From JAWWPY01 sp964412845 (GTDB taxonomy: Bacteria; Actinomycetota; Actinomycetes; Streptosporangiales; Streptosporangiaceae): a stretch of DNA of 33,437 nt. The stretch is taken from contig CAYPQM010000072.1 in the NCBI GenBank assembly GCA_964412845.1, forward strand, positions 1-33,437. The letters are read 5' to 3'. Positions 1 through 7,541 of the stretch are shown here, one piece after another (positions within the stretch are counted from its first letter, which is position 1; every line of letters begins with the position of its first letter). Both the position numbers and the translations under genes were made by a program. The notes under the pieces were generated by a model, which ran no database searches, was not told where the DNA came from, and saw nothing but the letters and a program-made list of their open reading frames with translations.

Positions 1-75
1 AAGCAGGGCGAGCTCGCGGTTGATACGACGGGCCCGGCGTACCAGCGCGGTCCTCGAAGGGGGGTCCTGGATCAC
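1..75 (-). CDS. nth: Endonuclease III (Nth), N-terminal fragment
   Basis: Partial gene running off the left edge; only 25 codons are visible, read leftward from a GTG at 75-73. The visible peptide ends in an ALVRRARRINRELAL stretch, which resembles the first helix of actinobacterial endonuclease III, a [4Fe-4S] DNA glycosylase/AP lyase for oxidised pyrimidines. The GTG overlaps the TGA of the ComF-like gene upstream (GTGA), a typical translationally coupled start. The identification rests on a short N-terminal match and no catalytic motif is inside the window, so it is tentative. Confidence 0.55.
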   Translation of the reverse strand, partial: MIQDPPSRTALVRRARRINRELALL

Positions 76-848
76 AGGTCAAGCCTAATGAGCGCGTGGC
101 CCGCACCGTGCACCGCGCAATGGTCGGGCCGGAACGGCACTCCGGCCGGATGGGGCAGCGTCAGGTGCCGGCCCAGCACGACGGCGGCCACCCAGCTCGC
201 GCCAGCCCGCCGCAGCGCGGCGCTGGCCGACTGTACGCTCCCGCCGGAGGCCCAGGTGTCGTCCAGGAGCAGCACCGTGGCCCCGGGCAGCGGCTGCGCC
301 GCCTGGAAGCGATCCGGATCGAGCTCACGCACCCACCGATGATCATTGCCGCGGGCGGCCAGGCCGGCCCAGGGTAAGCCGACGTACGGCGCGATCAAGG
401 CGGCCAGCGGATGCGGCCCAGGCCGGCCGCGGCCGCTCGGCACCACGCACAGATGGGTGACCGGGGGCATTGCGGCCTGCCGCCGCAGGCACCCGCCATG
501 GTCGCGCAGGAAGACGAGCAGCCGGGCGCGCAGCGCGGCCCGGGCCGCCGGAGCGCCGGCCCGGGCGGACTTGTACAGCCAGAGATCCCGGGCGAGATCG
601 CTGCCCTTGACCGAGTAGGCGATCGGCAGCACGACATCCGCGGATCCGCCGGGAACGCTCTCGGCATGCAGGTCACAGTCGAAGCAGCGGGCGTACCCCG
701 GGTGCACCGGCGCCCAGCACACCTCGCACAGCCCGGAGCCCGCGGCTGCGGGTGCGCGCAGGCCGGCCGCCTGCAGGCGCACCCGGGCACGCAGGTCCGC
801 CCAGGCTGCTGACGGCCCGCTGAGCCGGCTGTGCGCGACCCCGCCCAT
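72..848 (-). CDS. ComF-like phosphoribosyltransferase family protein
   Basis: A 258-residue protein. A CxxC pair near residues 41-44 (CEVC) and a second pair at CFDC form a small zinc ribbon, followed by a type I phosphoribosyltransferase fold whose PRPP-binding loop is the VLLLDDTWASGGS segment near residue 190. This layout matches the ComF/GntX family, whose members are named for competence in Bacillus and for gluconate use in E. coli, but whose substrate is usually unknown. Its TGA overlaps the GTG of the downstream nth-like gene, so the two are probably cotranscribed. No clear Shine-Dalgarno precedes the ATG at 848, so a downstream start is possible. Family assignment is good; the physiological role is not known. 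Confidence 0.75.
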   Translation of the reverse strand: MGGVAHSRLSGPSAAWADLRARVRLQAAGLRAPAAAGSGLCEVCWAPVHPGYARCFDCDLHAESVPGGSADVVLPIAYSVKGSDLARDLWLYKSARAGAPAARAALRARLLVFLRDHGGCLRRQAAMPPVTHLCVVPSGRGRPGPHPLAALIAPYVGLPWAGLAARGNDHRWVRELDPDRFQAAQPLPGATVLLLDDTWASGGSVQSASAALRRAGASWVAAVVLGRHLTLPHPAGVPFRPDHCAVHGAGHALIRLDL

Positions 849-1090
849 GCGCGGATGCTACGGCGGGCCACCGACAGCGCGGCCCGCCGGGCCGACGACT
901 TGGGGCCATCGCGGCAGACAAGGCGCTAAGCTGCTGTCACGGACACGAAGAGTTCCGCTAGCCTTACTCAGCGCAACGCATGACCTGCGCGGCATTGTCC
1001 GGTACTAACCTGAATAGCCAGGTACTGCAGTTCAGACGCCGGGCGGAGTTGCCAGATGAAGCCGCCTAGCCATAGCCAACCTTCGCCGGG

Positions 1091-2677
1091 ATGACGCTGA
1101 TGCCAACGCAGGGGACCGCCGCTAAGCCAGGAATACGCCTGGGCGCGGCGCTGCGCCGGCACTGGCTGCTCGCCATCCTGCTGGCCGCGGGCCTGGCCCT
1201 GCGCGCGGCGTCGCAGATTGCCTACCGGCCCGCCCTGCTCTACATCGACTCGATCAAGTACCTGTTCGGCGCCTATCCGGGGAATGACCCGCCCGGCTAT
1301 CTGCTCGTGCTGAAGCCGTTCCTGGCGGTCGGCAATCTGGACCTGGTCGCCGCGGTGCAGCACCTGCTCGGGCTGGGCATGGCCGTCGCCCTGTACCTGC
1401 TCATGCGCCGCCGCGGCGTGCCCCGCTGGCTGGCCGCCCTGGCCACCGCACCCATCCTGCTCGACGCCTACCAGATCCAGATCGAGCAGACCATCATGCC
1501 CGACACGCTGTTCGAGGCCCTCATCGTCACCGGCCTGGCCCTCCTGCTCTGGGCGCCACGCCCCACCCCCCGGATGACCATCGCCGCCGGGCTCGCCCTC
1601 GGCGCCTGCGCCCCCGTCCGCCAGATCGGCGAGATCCTCATCCTGCCCGCCATCATCTACCTGCTCATCGCCATCCCCGGCTGGCGCACCAAACTCACCC
1701 AGGGCGCCGCCCTGTGCGCCGCCTTCGCCCTGCCCATCCTCGCGGTCAGTTTCCGCGACTACGTGACGATCCACCGGTTCGCACTGGCGCCGTATGCGCA
1801 GAGCACCATCTACGGCCGGGTGGCGCAGGCGGCCAACTGCCAGACGCTGCGGATGCCCGGGTACGAGCGGCCGCTCTGCCCGACCCGTCAGCAGAAAGCC
1901 TTCGGCCCTGACCGGCTCGACCACGACCCGCTCTCGCCGATCAAGACCTTCGTGCCGCCGCCTGGCGCGCACAGCTACAAGATCGTCTCCGACTTCAGCC
2001 ACCGCGTCATCCGGCAGCAGCCGCTCGGCGTGCTCAGCGCTATCGGCCGGGACTCGGTGAAGTTGTTCGCCCCGACCCGGACCACCAGCCCAGGCGATAC
2101 GCCGCTCAGCCGCTGGCAGTTCCAGACAACATTCCCCACGTACCCGCCCTACATCACGTTCGCCAGCGGGCAGCTCCATTTCGCGGTGACCACCACGACA
2201 GTGGGCGAGCTGAAGACCATCGGCAACGGCCAGCCCTTCGGGGGTGGCCAGCCAGTGGTAGCCAAACCGGTCGCCTCGTTCCTGCGCGCCTACCAGCTGG
2301 GGGGCGGCTACACGCCCGGGCCGCTGTTCCTGCTCGCTGCGGTAGCCGGGCTGCTCGGCAGCCTGAGCGCGGCGCGCCGCCGCGCCGCGCCGTCTCAGCG
2401 CGGGACGGCCAGCGCCTGCCTGCTGACGTTCCTGGCCGCCGTCGGGATCCTGCTCGGCTCCGACGTGTTCGAGTTCAGCTGGCGCTACCAGCTCCCGGCA
2501 CTGGTCACCCTCGTGCCGGCCGGCGCCCTTGGCATTACCGCCGTCATCGGCTACCTCACGGCCGGCCGCCGGCCGGCCGCCGGACAGCAGGTTCCCCCGC
2601 AGGCGTCGCGGTCGGCGACCGTGCTGCGCGGCGAGCGTCCTGGCGTCGACGCGAGGGACCGCGCGTCGGCCGGTTAA
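1091..2677 (+). CDS. Polytopic membrane protein, tandem paralogue 1
   Basis: A 528-residue integral membrane protein. Hydrophobic segments begin with WLLAILLAAGLALRAA and recur through the N-terminal 220 residues. A hydrophilic, presumably extracytoplasmic loop of about 180 residues follows, then two or three C-terminal helices (FLLAAVAGLLGSL, ACLLTFLAAVGILLGS, ALVTLVPAGALGI). The organisation, and an early acidic motif (YIDSIKY), recall GT-C type glycosyltransferases or other polyprenyl-phosphate-sugar-using membrane enzymes, but I cannot confirm catalytic residues. The next gene is a close paralogue, and codons from about residue 23 to 217 are identical to it at DNA level. The start context (GGGATGACGCTGATGCC) is nearly the same in both genes, supporting this ATG. 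Function unknown. Confidence 0.8.
   Translation: MTLMPTQGTAAKPGIRLGAALRRHWLLAILLAAGLALRAASQIAYRPALLYIDSIKYLFGAYPGNDPPGYLLVLKPFLAVGNLDLVAAVQHLLGLGMAVALYLLMRRRGVPRWLAALATAPILLDAYQIQIEQTIMPDTLFEALIVTGLALLLWAPRPTPRMTIAAGLALGACAPVRQIGEILILPAIIYLLIAIPGWRTKLTQGAALCAAFALPILAVSFRDYVTIHRFALAPYAQSTIYGRVAQAANCQTLRMPGYERPLCPTRQQKAFGPDRLDHDPLSPIKTFVPPPGAHSYKIVSDFSHRVIRQQPLGVLSAIGRDSVKLFAPTRTTSPGDTPLSRWQFQTTFPTYPPYITFASGQLHFAVTTTTVGELKTIGNGQPFGGGQPVVAKPVASFLRAYQLGGGYTPGPLFLLAAVAGLLGSLSAARRRAAPSQRGTASACLLTFLAAVGILLGSDVFEFSWRYQLPALVTLVPAGALGITAVIGYLTAGRRPAAGQQVPPQASRSATVLRGERPGVDARDRASAG
1157..1742 (+). repeat. 586-bp perfect direct repeat, copy 1
   Basis: By eye, bases 1157-1742 are identical to 2932-3517 at a constant offset of 1775 with no indel. 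The block lies inside the two tandem membrane-protein genes and covers the N-terminal transmembrane half. Identity stops abruptly at both ends, after which the genes diverge clearly at protein level. Confidence 0.95.
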
Positions 2678-2715
2678 GCTCGCTCCGGGAGCCCGACGAT
2701 AACCGCCCTGCCAGG

Positions 2716-4449
2716 ATGACGCTCATGCCACTTCGCTCGACAGCCGACGGCCCCTCGCCCCGTCCGGCTGCGGTCACGGTCGGCTCCCCCAGCCAGCCGG
2801 GCACCGGCCCACTGGAAACAGGCCCGCAGCCAGCCGGCCCGCGGCAGGCTGGCCGGCGAAACACGGGCCCGGGAAGCGCTGGCTTGCGGCGCGCCGGCCT
2901 GCGCGGGACGAGCCCAGGTGCCCTGCTGCGGCGGCACTGGCTGCTCGCCATCCTGCTGGCCGCGGGCCTGGCCCTGCGCGCGGCGTCGCAGATTGCCTAC
3001 CGGCCCGCCCTGCTCTACATCGACTCGATCAAGTACCTGTTCGGCGCCTATCCGGGGAATGACCCGCCCGGCTATCTGCTCGTGCTGAAGCCGTTCCTGG
3101 CGGTCGGCAATCTGGACCTGGTCGCCGCGGTGCAGCACCTGCTCGGGCTGGGCATGGCCGTCGCCCTGTACCTGCTCATGCGCCGCCGCGGCGTGCCCCG
3201 CTGGCTGGCCGCCCTGGCCACCGCACCCATCCTGCTCGACGCCTACCAGATCCAGATCGAGCAGACCATCATGCCCGACACGCTGTTCGAGGCCCTCATC
3301 GTCACCGGCCTGGCCCTCCTGCTCTGGGCGCCACGCCCCACCCCCCGGATGACCATCGCCGCCGGGCTCGCCCTCGGCGCCTGCGCCCCCGTCCGCCAGA
3401 TCGGCGAGATCCTCATCCTGCCCGCCATCATCTACCTGCTCATCGCCATCCCCGGCTGGCGCACCAAACTCACCCAGGGCGCCGCCCTGTGCGCCGCCTT
3501 CGCCCTGCCCATCCTCGTGTACTGCTCAGCGTCGTACCTGGACAACGGGCACTTCAGGCTGGCCTACACCGGGACCAACGAGATCTACGGGCGGCTCGTG
3601 CTCGCGGCTGACTGCCAGGCACTCACCCTGCCCGCGGATGAGCAGGCGCTGTGCCCGACCCGTCAGCAGGCGGTCGCACTGGGCATCGACGGACTTGAGC
3701 ACAGCCCCGTATCGCCGCTGCGGCTGTACGTGGCGCCGCTGGGCATGAAGTTCTCGAATATCATCTCCAACTTCAACCACCGGCTGGAGGTGCAGAACCC
3801 GGTCGGCGTCGCGGCGGCGATCGGCAGGGACGCCGCGAAGCTGTTCGCCATCCAGCGGCTGCAGGACCCGGGTGACACGCCGATCATCCGCTGGCAGTTC
3901 CAGGACCACTACCCGCAGTTCAGTCCCTACATCACCATCAAGAACGGCCAGCTCCAGCTGGCCCGGCTGTCCACGGGGCAGATCCAGGTTCTCGGCGTCG
4001 GCCAGCCGTTCGGCGGCGGTAACCCGGTAGCGGTCAAGCCGCTGGCCACCTTCCTGCGCTCCTATCAGCTCGGTGGTGGGTACACGCCCGGGCCGCTGTT
4101 CCTGCTCGCCGCGGTGGCCGGCCTGCTCGGCAGTCTCGCTGTCGCACGCCGCCGGCTCACCGCCACGCAACGCGGCACGGCCACCGCCTGCCTGCTGGTC
4201 TTCGCGGCCGGGGTGGCGGTCCTGCTCGGCTCCGACGTGTTCGAGTTCAGCTGGCGCTACCAGCTCCCCGCGCTCATCACCGTGGTCCCCGCCGGGGCGC
4301 TGGGCCTCACCGTCATCGCCGGGTTCGTCGCGGCCCGGCGCCCCGGCGCAGTTCGGGACGCGCGCCGGGCCGGGCCCAGGACAGCGCCAGCACCACCGCC
4401 AGGGGGGACAGGACCAGCACGGGAAGCCACCCCGGAGCGTGGGCGGTGA
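2716..4449 (+). CDS. Polytopic membrane protein, tandem paralogue 2
   Basis: A 577-residue paralogue of the preceding gene, 38 bp downstream. It carries an extra Pro/Gly/Arg-rich N-terminal segment (about residues 10-70) before the shared WLLAILLAAG helix. Its extracytoplasmic loop is related but divergent (YGRLVLAADCQ against YGRVAQAANCQ), and the C-terminal helices are conserved, including a stretch of about 48 bp identical between the genes (2449-2496 and 4221-4268). The C-terminal tail of about 40 residues (AARRPGAVRDARR onward) is low-complexity and lies antisense to the last membrane helix of the convergent DUF1275 gene, overlapping it by 137 bp. GT-C-like membrane enzyme is a guess; function unknown. 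Confidence 0.8.
   Translation: MTLMPLRSTADGPSPRPAAVTVGSPSQPGTGPLETGPQPAGPRQAGRRNTGPGSAGLRRAGLRGTSPGALLRRHWLLAILLAAGLALRAASQIAYRPALLYIDSIKYLFGAYPGNDPPGYLLVLKPFLAVGNLDLVAAVQHLLGLGMAVALYLLMRRRGVPRWLAALATAPILLDAYQIQIEQTIMPDTLFEALIVTGLALLLWAPRPTPRMTIAAGLALGACAPVRQIGEILILPAIIYLLIAIPGWRTKLTQGAALCAAFALPILVYCSASYLDNGHFRLAYTGTNEIYGRLVLAADCQALTLPADEQALCPTRQQAVALGIDGLEHSPVSPLRLYVAPLGMKFSNIISNFNHRLEVQNPVGVAAAIGRDAAKLFAIQRLQDPGDTPIIRWQFQDHYPQFSPYITIKNGQLQLARLSTGQIQVLGVGQPFGGGNPVAVKPLATFLRSYQLGGGYTPGPLFLLAAVAGLLGSLAVARRRLTATQRGTATACLLVFAAGVAVLLGSDVFEFSWRYQLPALITVVPAGALGLTVIAGFVAARRPGAVRDARRAGPRTAPAPPPGGTGPAREATPERGR
2932..3517 (+). repeat. 586-bp perfect direct repeat, copy 2
   Basis: Partner of the block at 1157-1742, identical over its whole length by eye. 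It encodes the shared N-terminal membrane half of the second paralogue. It sets up a 1,775-bp unit that could be deleted or amplified by homologous recombination. Confidence 0.95.
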
Positions 4450-5029
4450 CCACGGCCGAGCCCAGCGCCCCGGTGATGATGGCAGCGAAGACGGCCACGC
4501 TGCGAGTGAGCCCTTCCGGTTTCCGCCCCGCGGTGAACGATGCCACCACCCCGGTGAGCGTTCCGGTCAGGTAGGTCGTCGACAGCTCGCCGAGCTGCCG
4601 GACGGAAGCCGACTGAATTCCCATTGACGCGGCCACAAAGCCGAGCACCACGAGCTGGCCGACTCCGCCTGGGCGGCCGCCTTGCAGCTCCCAGCCCACG
4701 CAGAACGCGGTCAGGGTGCAGAACTCGACCGCGAGGGCAGCCGTGACGCTGGGCGGCCAGATCGCGCGGGATCCGGCGGGCCGGCCGGCCCGCGACCGAG
4801 CGGCGATCGGCGCCCCGATGATCACCCCGCAGATGTACGCCGCAAGGCCCACCGCGCCGTGCTCCGCCAGGGCCGGATCGTGGGTCCCGGCGGCGATGCC
4901 CAGCAGCACCATGGTCCCGGTGACCACGCTGCCGAAGACGTGGCCCAGGTGCAGGAAGCAAGCGGCATCCACCACGCCGGTGGTCAGCGTGAGCAGCACG
5001 ACCAGCAGGTCCCTGCGCTGCTCCGGCAT
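4313..5029 (-). CDS. YoaK/DUF1275 family membrane protein
   Basis: About 238 residues from the ATG at 5029 (a GTG at 5041, in frame and overlapping the FUSC gene, is the alternative). The sequence opens with MPEQRRDLLVVLLTLTTGVVDAACFLHLGHVF, followed by a VTGTMVLLGIA motif and six or so hydrophobic segments. This is the signature of the DUF1275 (YoaK) family of small polytopic proteins of unknown transport role. The longer reading frame to 5209 simply runs through the end of the FUSC gene in another frame. It is coupled to FUSC (stop at 5031). Its 3' end overlaps the convergent membrane-protein gene by 137 bp, and the final helix (WLPVLVLSPLAVVLAL) lies in that overlap. Confidence 0.8.
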   Translation of the reverse strand: MPEQRRDLLVVLLTLTTGVVDAACFLHLGHVFGSVVTGTMVLLGIAAGTHDPALAEHGAVGLAAYICGVIIGAPIAARSRAGRPAGSRAIWPPSVTAALAVEFCTLTAFCVGWELQGGRPGGVGQLVVLGFVAASMGIQSASVRQLGELSTTYLTGTLTGVVASFTAGRKPEGLTRSVAVFAAIITGALGSAVVTAHAPGWLPVLVLSPLAVVLALSWARPGARPELRRGAGPRRTRR

Positions 5030-5030
5030 G

Positions 5031-6983
5031 TCATGGGTCACGATCGGGCCCGCTGGCCACCCGGCCGCCGAGGCCGCGCTGCACCTCGCGGACCGCGTCG
5101 GCGACCGGCCGCAGGAGTTCCTCGTCCGGCAGCGGCAGGACGGCCGGCCGCTGGCCCGCGCGCACCGCGCGGGAGACCTCCGCCAGCGCCGCGACCAGCT
5201 GCCCGACACCGCCTGGTGACGGCCGGCCTGCGCCCAGGTCGGTGCCGACCGCCGTCGCGGTCACCTTGTCCATGACGTTCTCCAGGCCGGCCAGCGCGGG
5301 CCACCAGATGGCGGCCCGCCTGCTGACCGAGGGAGGTTCCGCCATGGTGCGCTGGAACTCGGTACGCAGATCCGACAGAGCGCGATGGGTCTGCCGGCGC
5401 AGCCGCGATCGCCCTGGTGAGCCGGTGAGGAGCGCTCGCTGTGCATAAAGGCCGACACTATCGATCGCCGTCGCGAACTGCCCCGGCAGGTGTGCATGCC
5501 AGCTCATCGGCCACGGTGCGTACCCGACCAGGAGCGCGATGGCGCAGCCCAGCAGGGTGTCCATCAGCCTGTTTTCGGCCAGCGTCCAGCCGGTCCGCGC
5601 GAGCAGGTCGATCAGCACGACCACGAGCGGGGTGAGGAAGATGCTGAACAGGCCGAAGTTCCGGATCCGCCCGTACGGCAGCAGCGGGGCCAGCACCGCA
5701 CAGGGGATCAGCAGGAACGGGCCGTAGGGGACAGCGGCCAGGATCACCGCGCCGGCCACGGCCCCGACGATCGTGCCGGCGCCGCGCTGGACCGCCCGCA
5801 CGAATACCGACCCGAAATCCGGCCTGAGCACCAGGGCCACCGTGAGCACAACCCAATACGATCGCTGCACGTCCAGGTCCTCGCTGATCACCGCGGCCAC
5901 GCCGACGGAGACCATGAGGCGGATCGCGAACAGCCCGGCCAGCCGGCCGCCGAGAATGTCGCCGATCACATCGTTGATCCGCTCCCCCAGGCCCGGCCCG
6001 GGGGACCGCGCCGGTCCGGCCTCCTGCCGCCGCCCGGACGCGGCGGCCAGCACACCGGGCAGCGCGGCCCGGAGCGCCCGGGCGCCCGGGGTGCGGGCGA
6101 GGTACGGCGGGAGATCGGGCGCTGGCGTGGCGTACTGGATCGTGTCGGCAATCGCGTCGATCATGTTCGTCACATCTGAGGGCGGCCGGTTTCCCTCCTG
6201 GGCCAGGGTGGTCGCCGCCTCGGCCAGCGGATGAGTCTGGCCGAGCAGCGCCGCCAGCCGCACCTGCTGCGGGTCCCGCCCGTCGGCGGCCGCCCGCCGG
6301 GCGGCCAGGTCGTCGTAGGCCGCGTTGAGCGCGCTGACCACGCCCTGGCGTTCCTCGCTGGCCCGGCTGGTCCCGATAGCGCGGAGCATCGCGGCCAGGG
6401 CCCGGTAGGCTGCGGCGGTACTGCGCTGCTCCGCCGCCAACGGGGCGAGCAGCCAGCCGGGGATGAGCAGCAGCACCGCCCAGGCCGCCCCGGCCAGCAG
6501 CAGCCCTGGTGGTTCCCACCACGGCCGCACCGTGCCGAGCGGCCCGGTGCCGAGCGTGACATAGACGAGCAACTGCAGGCCGGCCGCGGACGCGGTGCTG
6601 CCCGCCACGCTGAGCAGTGCCGATATTCCGGCCACCGCGACCAGGGCGGTGACGGTAATCCAGCCCCGGCCGTGGATCAGGCCGCCCGTCACCAGGCCGA
6701 CGCCGCCACCGGCGAGCGCGACCGTGACGATACGCCTGACCCGCGCGGGGTAAGGCCCGCCGCGGTCCACGACGACCACGAGCAGGCCGCCCAGCGCGAC
6801 CAGCACGCCGCGCTGCGGATTGCCGATCGTGAGGCCCACCGCCAGCGGCCCGCACAGGGCCAGCGCGGCCCGGATCATCGCGCCCCAGGGCACCGGATCA
6901 CGGCTCGGCCTGACCATCTCGGCCAGCCACGCGGGGAGGCTGGCATCAGCCGGGCGGGCCGCCCGGCGCGGCCACCCGATCAC
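5031..6983 (-). CDS. FUSC family transporter (aromatic acid exporter/YccS-like)
   Basis: A 650-residue membrane protein with two hydrophobic blocks. The first spans about residues 35-185 (AALALCGPLAVGLTIG, VLVALGGLLVVVV, VTALVAVAGISALLSV, LLLAGAAWAVLLLIPGWLL). The second spans about 350-490, beginning after RLAGLFAIRLMVSVGVAAVI and including SYWVVLTVALVLRPDFGSVFVRAVQRGAGTIVGA, a typical FUSC motif. Cytoplasmic regions lie between and after them. This duplicated arrangement is that of FUSC proteins such as AaeB/YccS, which export aromatic acids or related compounds; the substrate here is unknown. The GTG at 6983 lies inside a perfect hairpin; an ATG at 6917 (MVRPSRDP) is an alternative start. 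The DUF1275 gene follows with overlap, so the two form an operon. Confidence 0.8.
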   Translation of the reverse strand: MIGWPRRAARPADASLPAWLAEMVRPSRDPVPWGAMIRAALALCGPLAVGLTIGNPQRGVLVALGGLLVVVVDRGGPYPARVRRIVTVALAGGGVGLVTGGLIHGRGWITVTALVAVAGISALLSVAGSTASAAGLQLLVYVTLGTGPLGTVRPWWEPPGLLLAGAAWAVLLLIPGWLLAPLAAEQRSTAAAYRALAAMLRAIGTSRASEERQGVVSALNAAYDDLAARRAAADGRDPQQVRLAALLGQTHPLAEAATTLAQEGNRPPSDVTNMIDAIADTIQYATPAPDLPPYLARTPGARALRAALPGVLAAASGRRQEAGPARSPGPGLGERINDVIGDILGGRLAGLFAIRLMVSVGVAAVISEDLDVQRSYWVVLTVALVLRPDFGSVFVRAVQRGAGTIVGAVAGAVILAAVPYGPFLLIPCAVLAPLLPYGRIRNFGLFSIFLTPLVVVLIDLLARTGWTLAENRLMDTLLGCAIALLVGYAPWPMSWHAHLPGQFATAIDSVGLYAQRALLTGSPGRSRLRRQTHRALSDLRTEFQRTMAEPPSVSRRAAIWWPALAGLENVMDKVTATAVGTDLGAGRPSPGGVGQLVAALAEVSRAVRAGQRPAVLPLPDEELLRPVADAVREVQRGLGGRVASGPDRDP

Positions 6984-7002
6984 CGCACCCCCGCGGTGAT
7001 CG
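6977..7002 (-). promoter_or_regulatory. Inverted repeat over the FUSC start codon
   Basis: CGATCACCGC, a 6-base loop, then GCGGTGATCG: perfect 10-bp arms. On the minus strand the predicted GTG start lies in the 3' arm and the only purine-rich ribosome-binding-like stretch (GGGGGT) is in the loop. It could be an operator dyad for a repressor or an RNA hairpin that limits translation. Confidence 0.5.
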
Positions 7003-7132
7003 CATATGCCCTCACCAACTCATCGTGCCAGAAACCGCAATTCTGACCAGTGACCCTGGTCACGGCGTCCTCGGAGACCCGCGCGGGGCACGAGCTGGGG
7101 CGCCGGATGCGGCGCTGGCGAGCCCGGCGGGG

Positions 7133-7171
7133 GGTCCTGACGCCGCAGGCGCTGGTTGCGGCGTCAGGACC
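7133..7171 (-). terminator. Strong hairpin ending the DUF4331 operon
   Basis: Perfect 15-bp arms (GGTCCTGACGCCGCA and its complement) around a 9-base loop, 27 bp past the stop of the 110-residue gene. No T-tract follows on the minus strand, which is common for actinobacterial hairpin terminators. It also insulates the FUSC gene from read-through. Confidence 0.75.
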
Positions 7172-7198
7172 GTTGTGGGGACCCAGGGACGTCCGGTG

Positions 7199-7531
7199 TC
7201 AGGTGGCTGGGCCGGCCGGCGGCCAGTGGTACTGAGCGACCTCACCGCCGTGGACGCAGACTTCCCCAGCGGCGGTGCGGGCATCCCGCCAGATCGTGTA
7301 CTCGCCGGCGGGCAGCGCGGGGTACACCGCCGCCTGGCAGCCGCCCGCGGCCACCCGGCGCTCGCGGACGACCGCATGCGTGCGCGGCGACCCGGCCGGG
7401 TGCCGCGGGCTGACATGGATCTCCTGCCCCGCCATCTCGGCAGGCGCGTACACGATCAGGGCGCCGGTCCCGCTGCCGATGTCGAGCAGCACGGTTCCTG
7501 GACCCGACGGATCCGGGATCGTCTCTGGCAT
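7199..7531 (-). CDS. Conserved small protein downstream of DUF4331
   Basis: A 110-residue protein beginning MPETIPDPSGPGTVLLDIG, predicted to be mainly beta-strand (GALIVYAPAEM, ACQ-type strand, GEYTIWRDARTAAGEVCVHGGEVAQYHW). No signal peptide or membrane segment is visible. The LDIGSGTGALIV stretch resembles methyltransferase motif I, but the protein is far too short and lacks the other motifs. It starts 10 bp after the DUF4331 stop, with a purine-rich site before the ATG, so the two are cotranscribed; the product may act with DUF4331. I do not recognise a characterised family. Confidence 0.7.
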   Translation of the reverse strand: MPETIPDPSGPGTVLLDIGSGTGALIVYAPAEMAGQEIHVSPRHPAGSPRTHAVVRERRVAAGGCQAAVYPALPAGEYTIWRDARTAAGEVCVHGGEVAQYHWPPAGPAT

Positions 7532-7541
7532 CCTGGCCGCC

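Noticed and set aside
1008..1023. ACCTG-N6-CAGGT dyad upstream of the first membrane protein
   Set aside because: Only 5-bp arms in GC-rich DNA; too likely by chance and not repeated upstream of the paralogue.
968..2179. 403-codon open frame on the minus strand opposite the first membrane-protein gene
   Set aside because: Its peptide is low-complexity and Gly/Gln/Arg-rich with no fold-like pattern. The plus-strand frame encodes regular membrane helices and has a close paralogue, so the minus frame is a GC-bias shadow.
7199..7531. LDIGSGTG motif as evidence for a methyltransferase
   Set aside because: The protein has only 110 residues, lacks all other SAM-binding motifs and is mainly beta-strand, so the match is coincidental.
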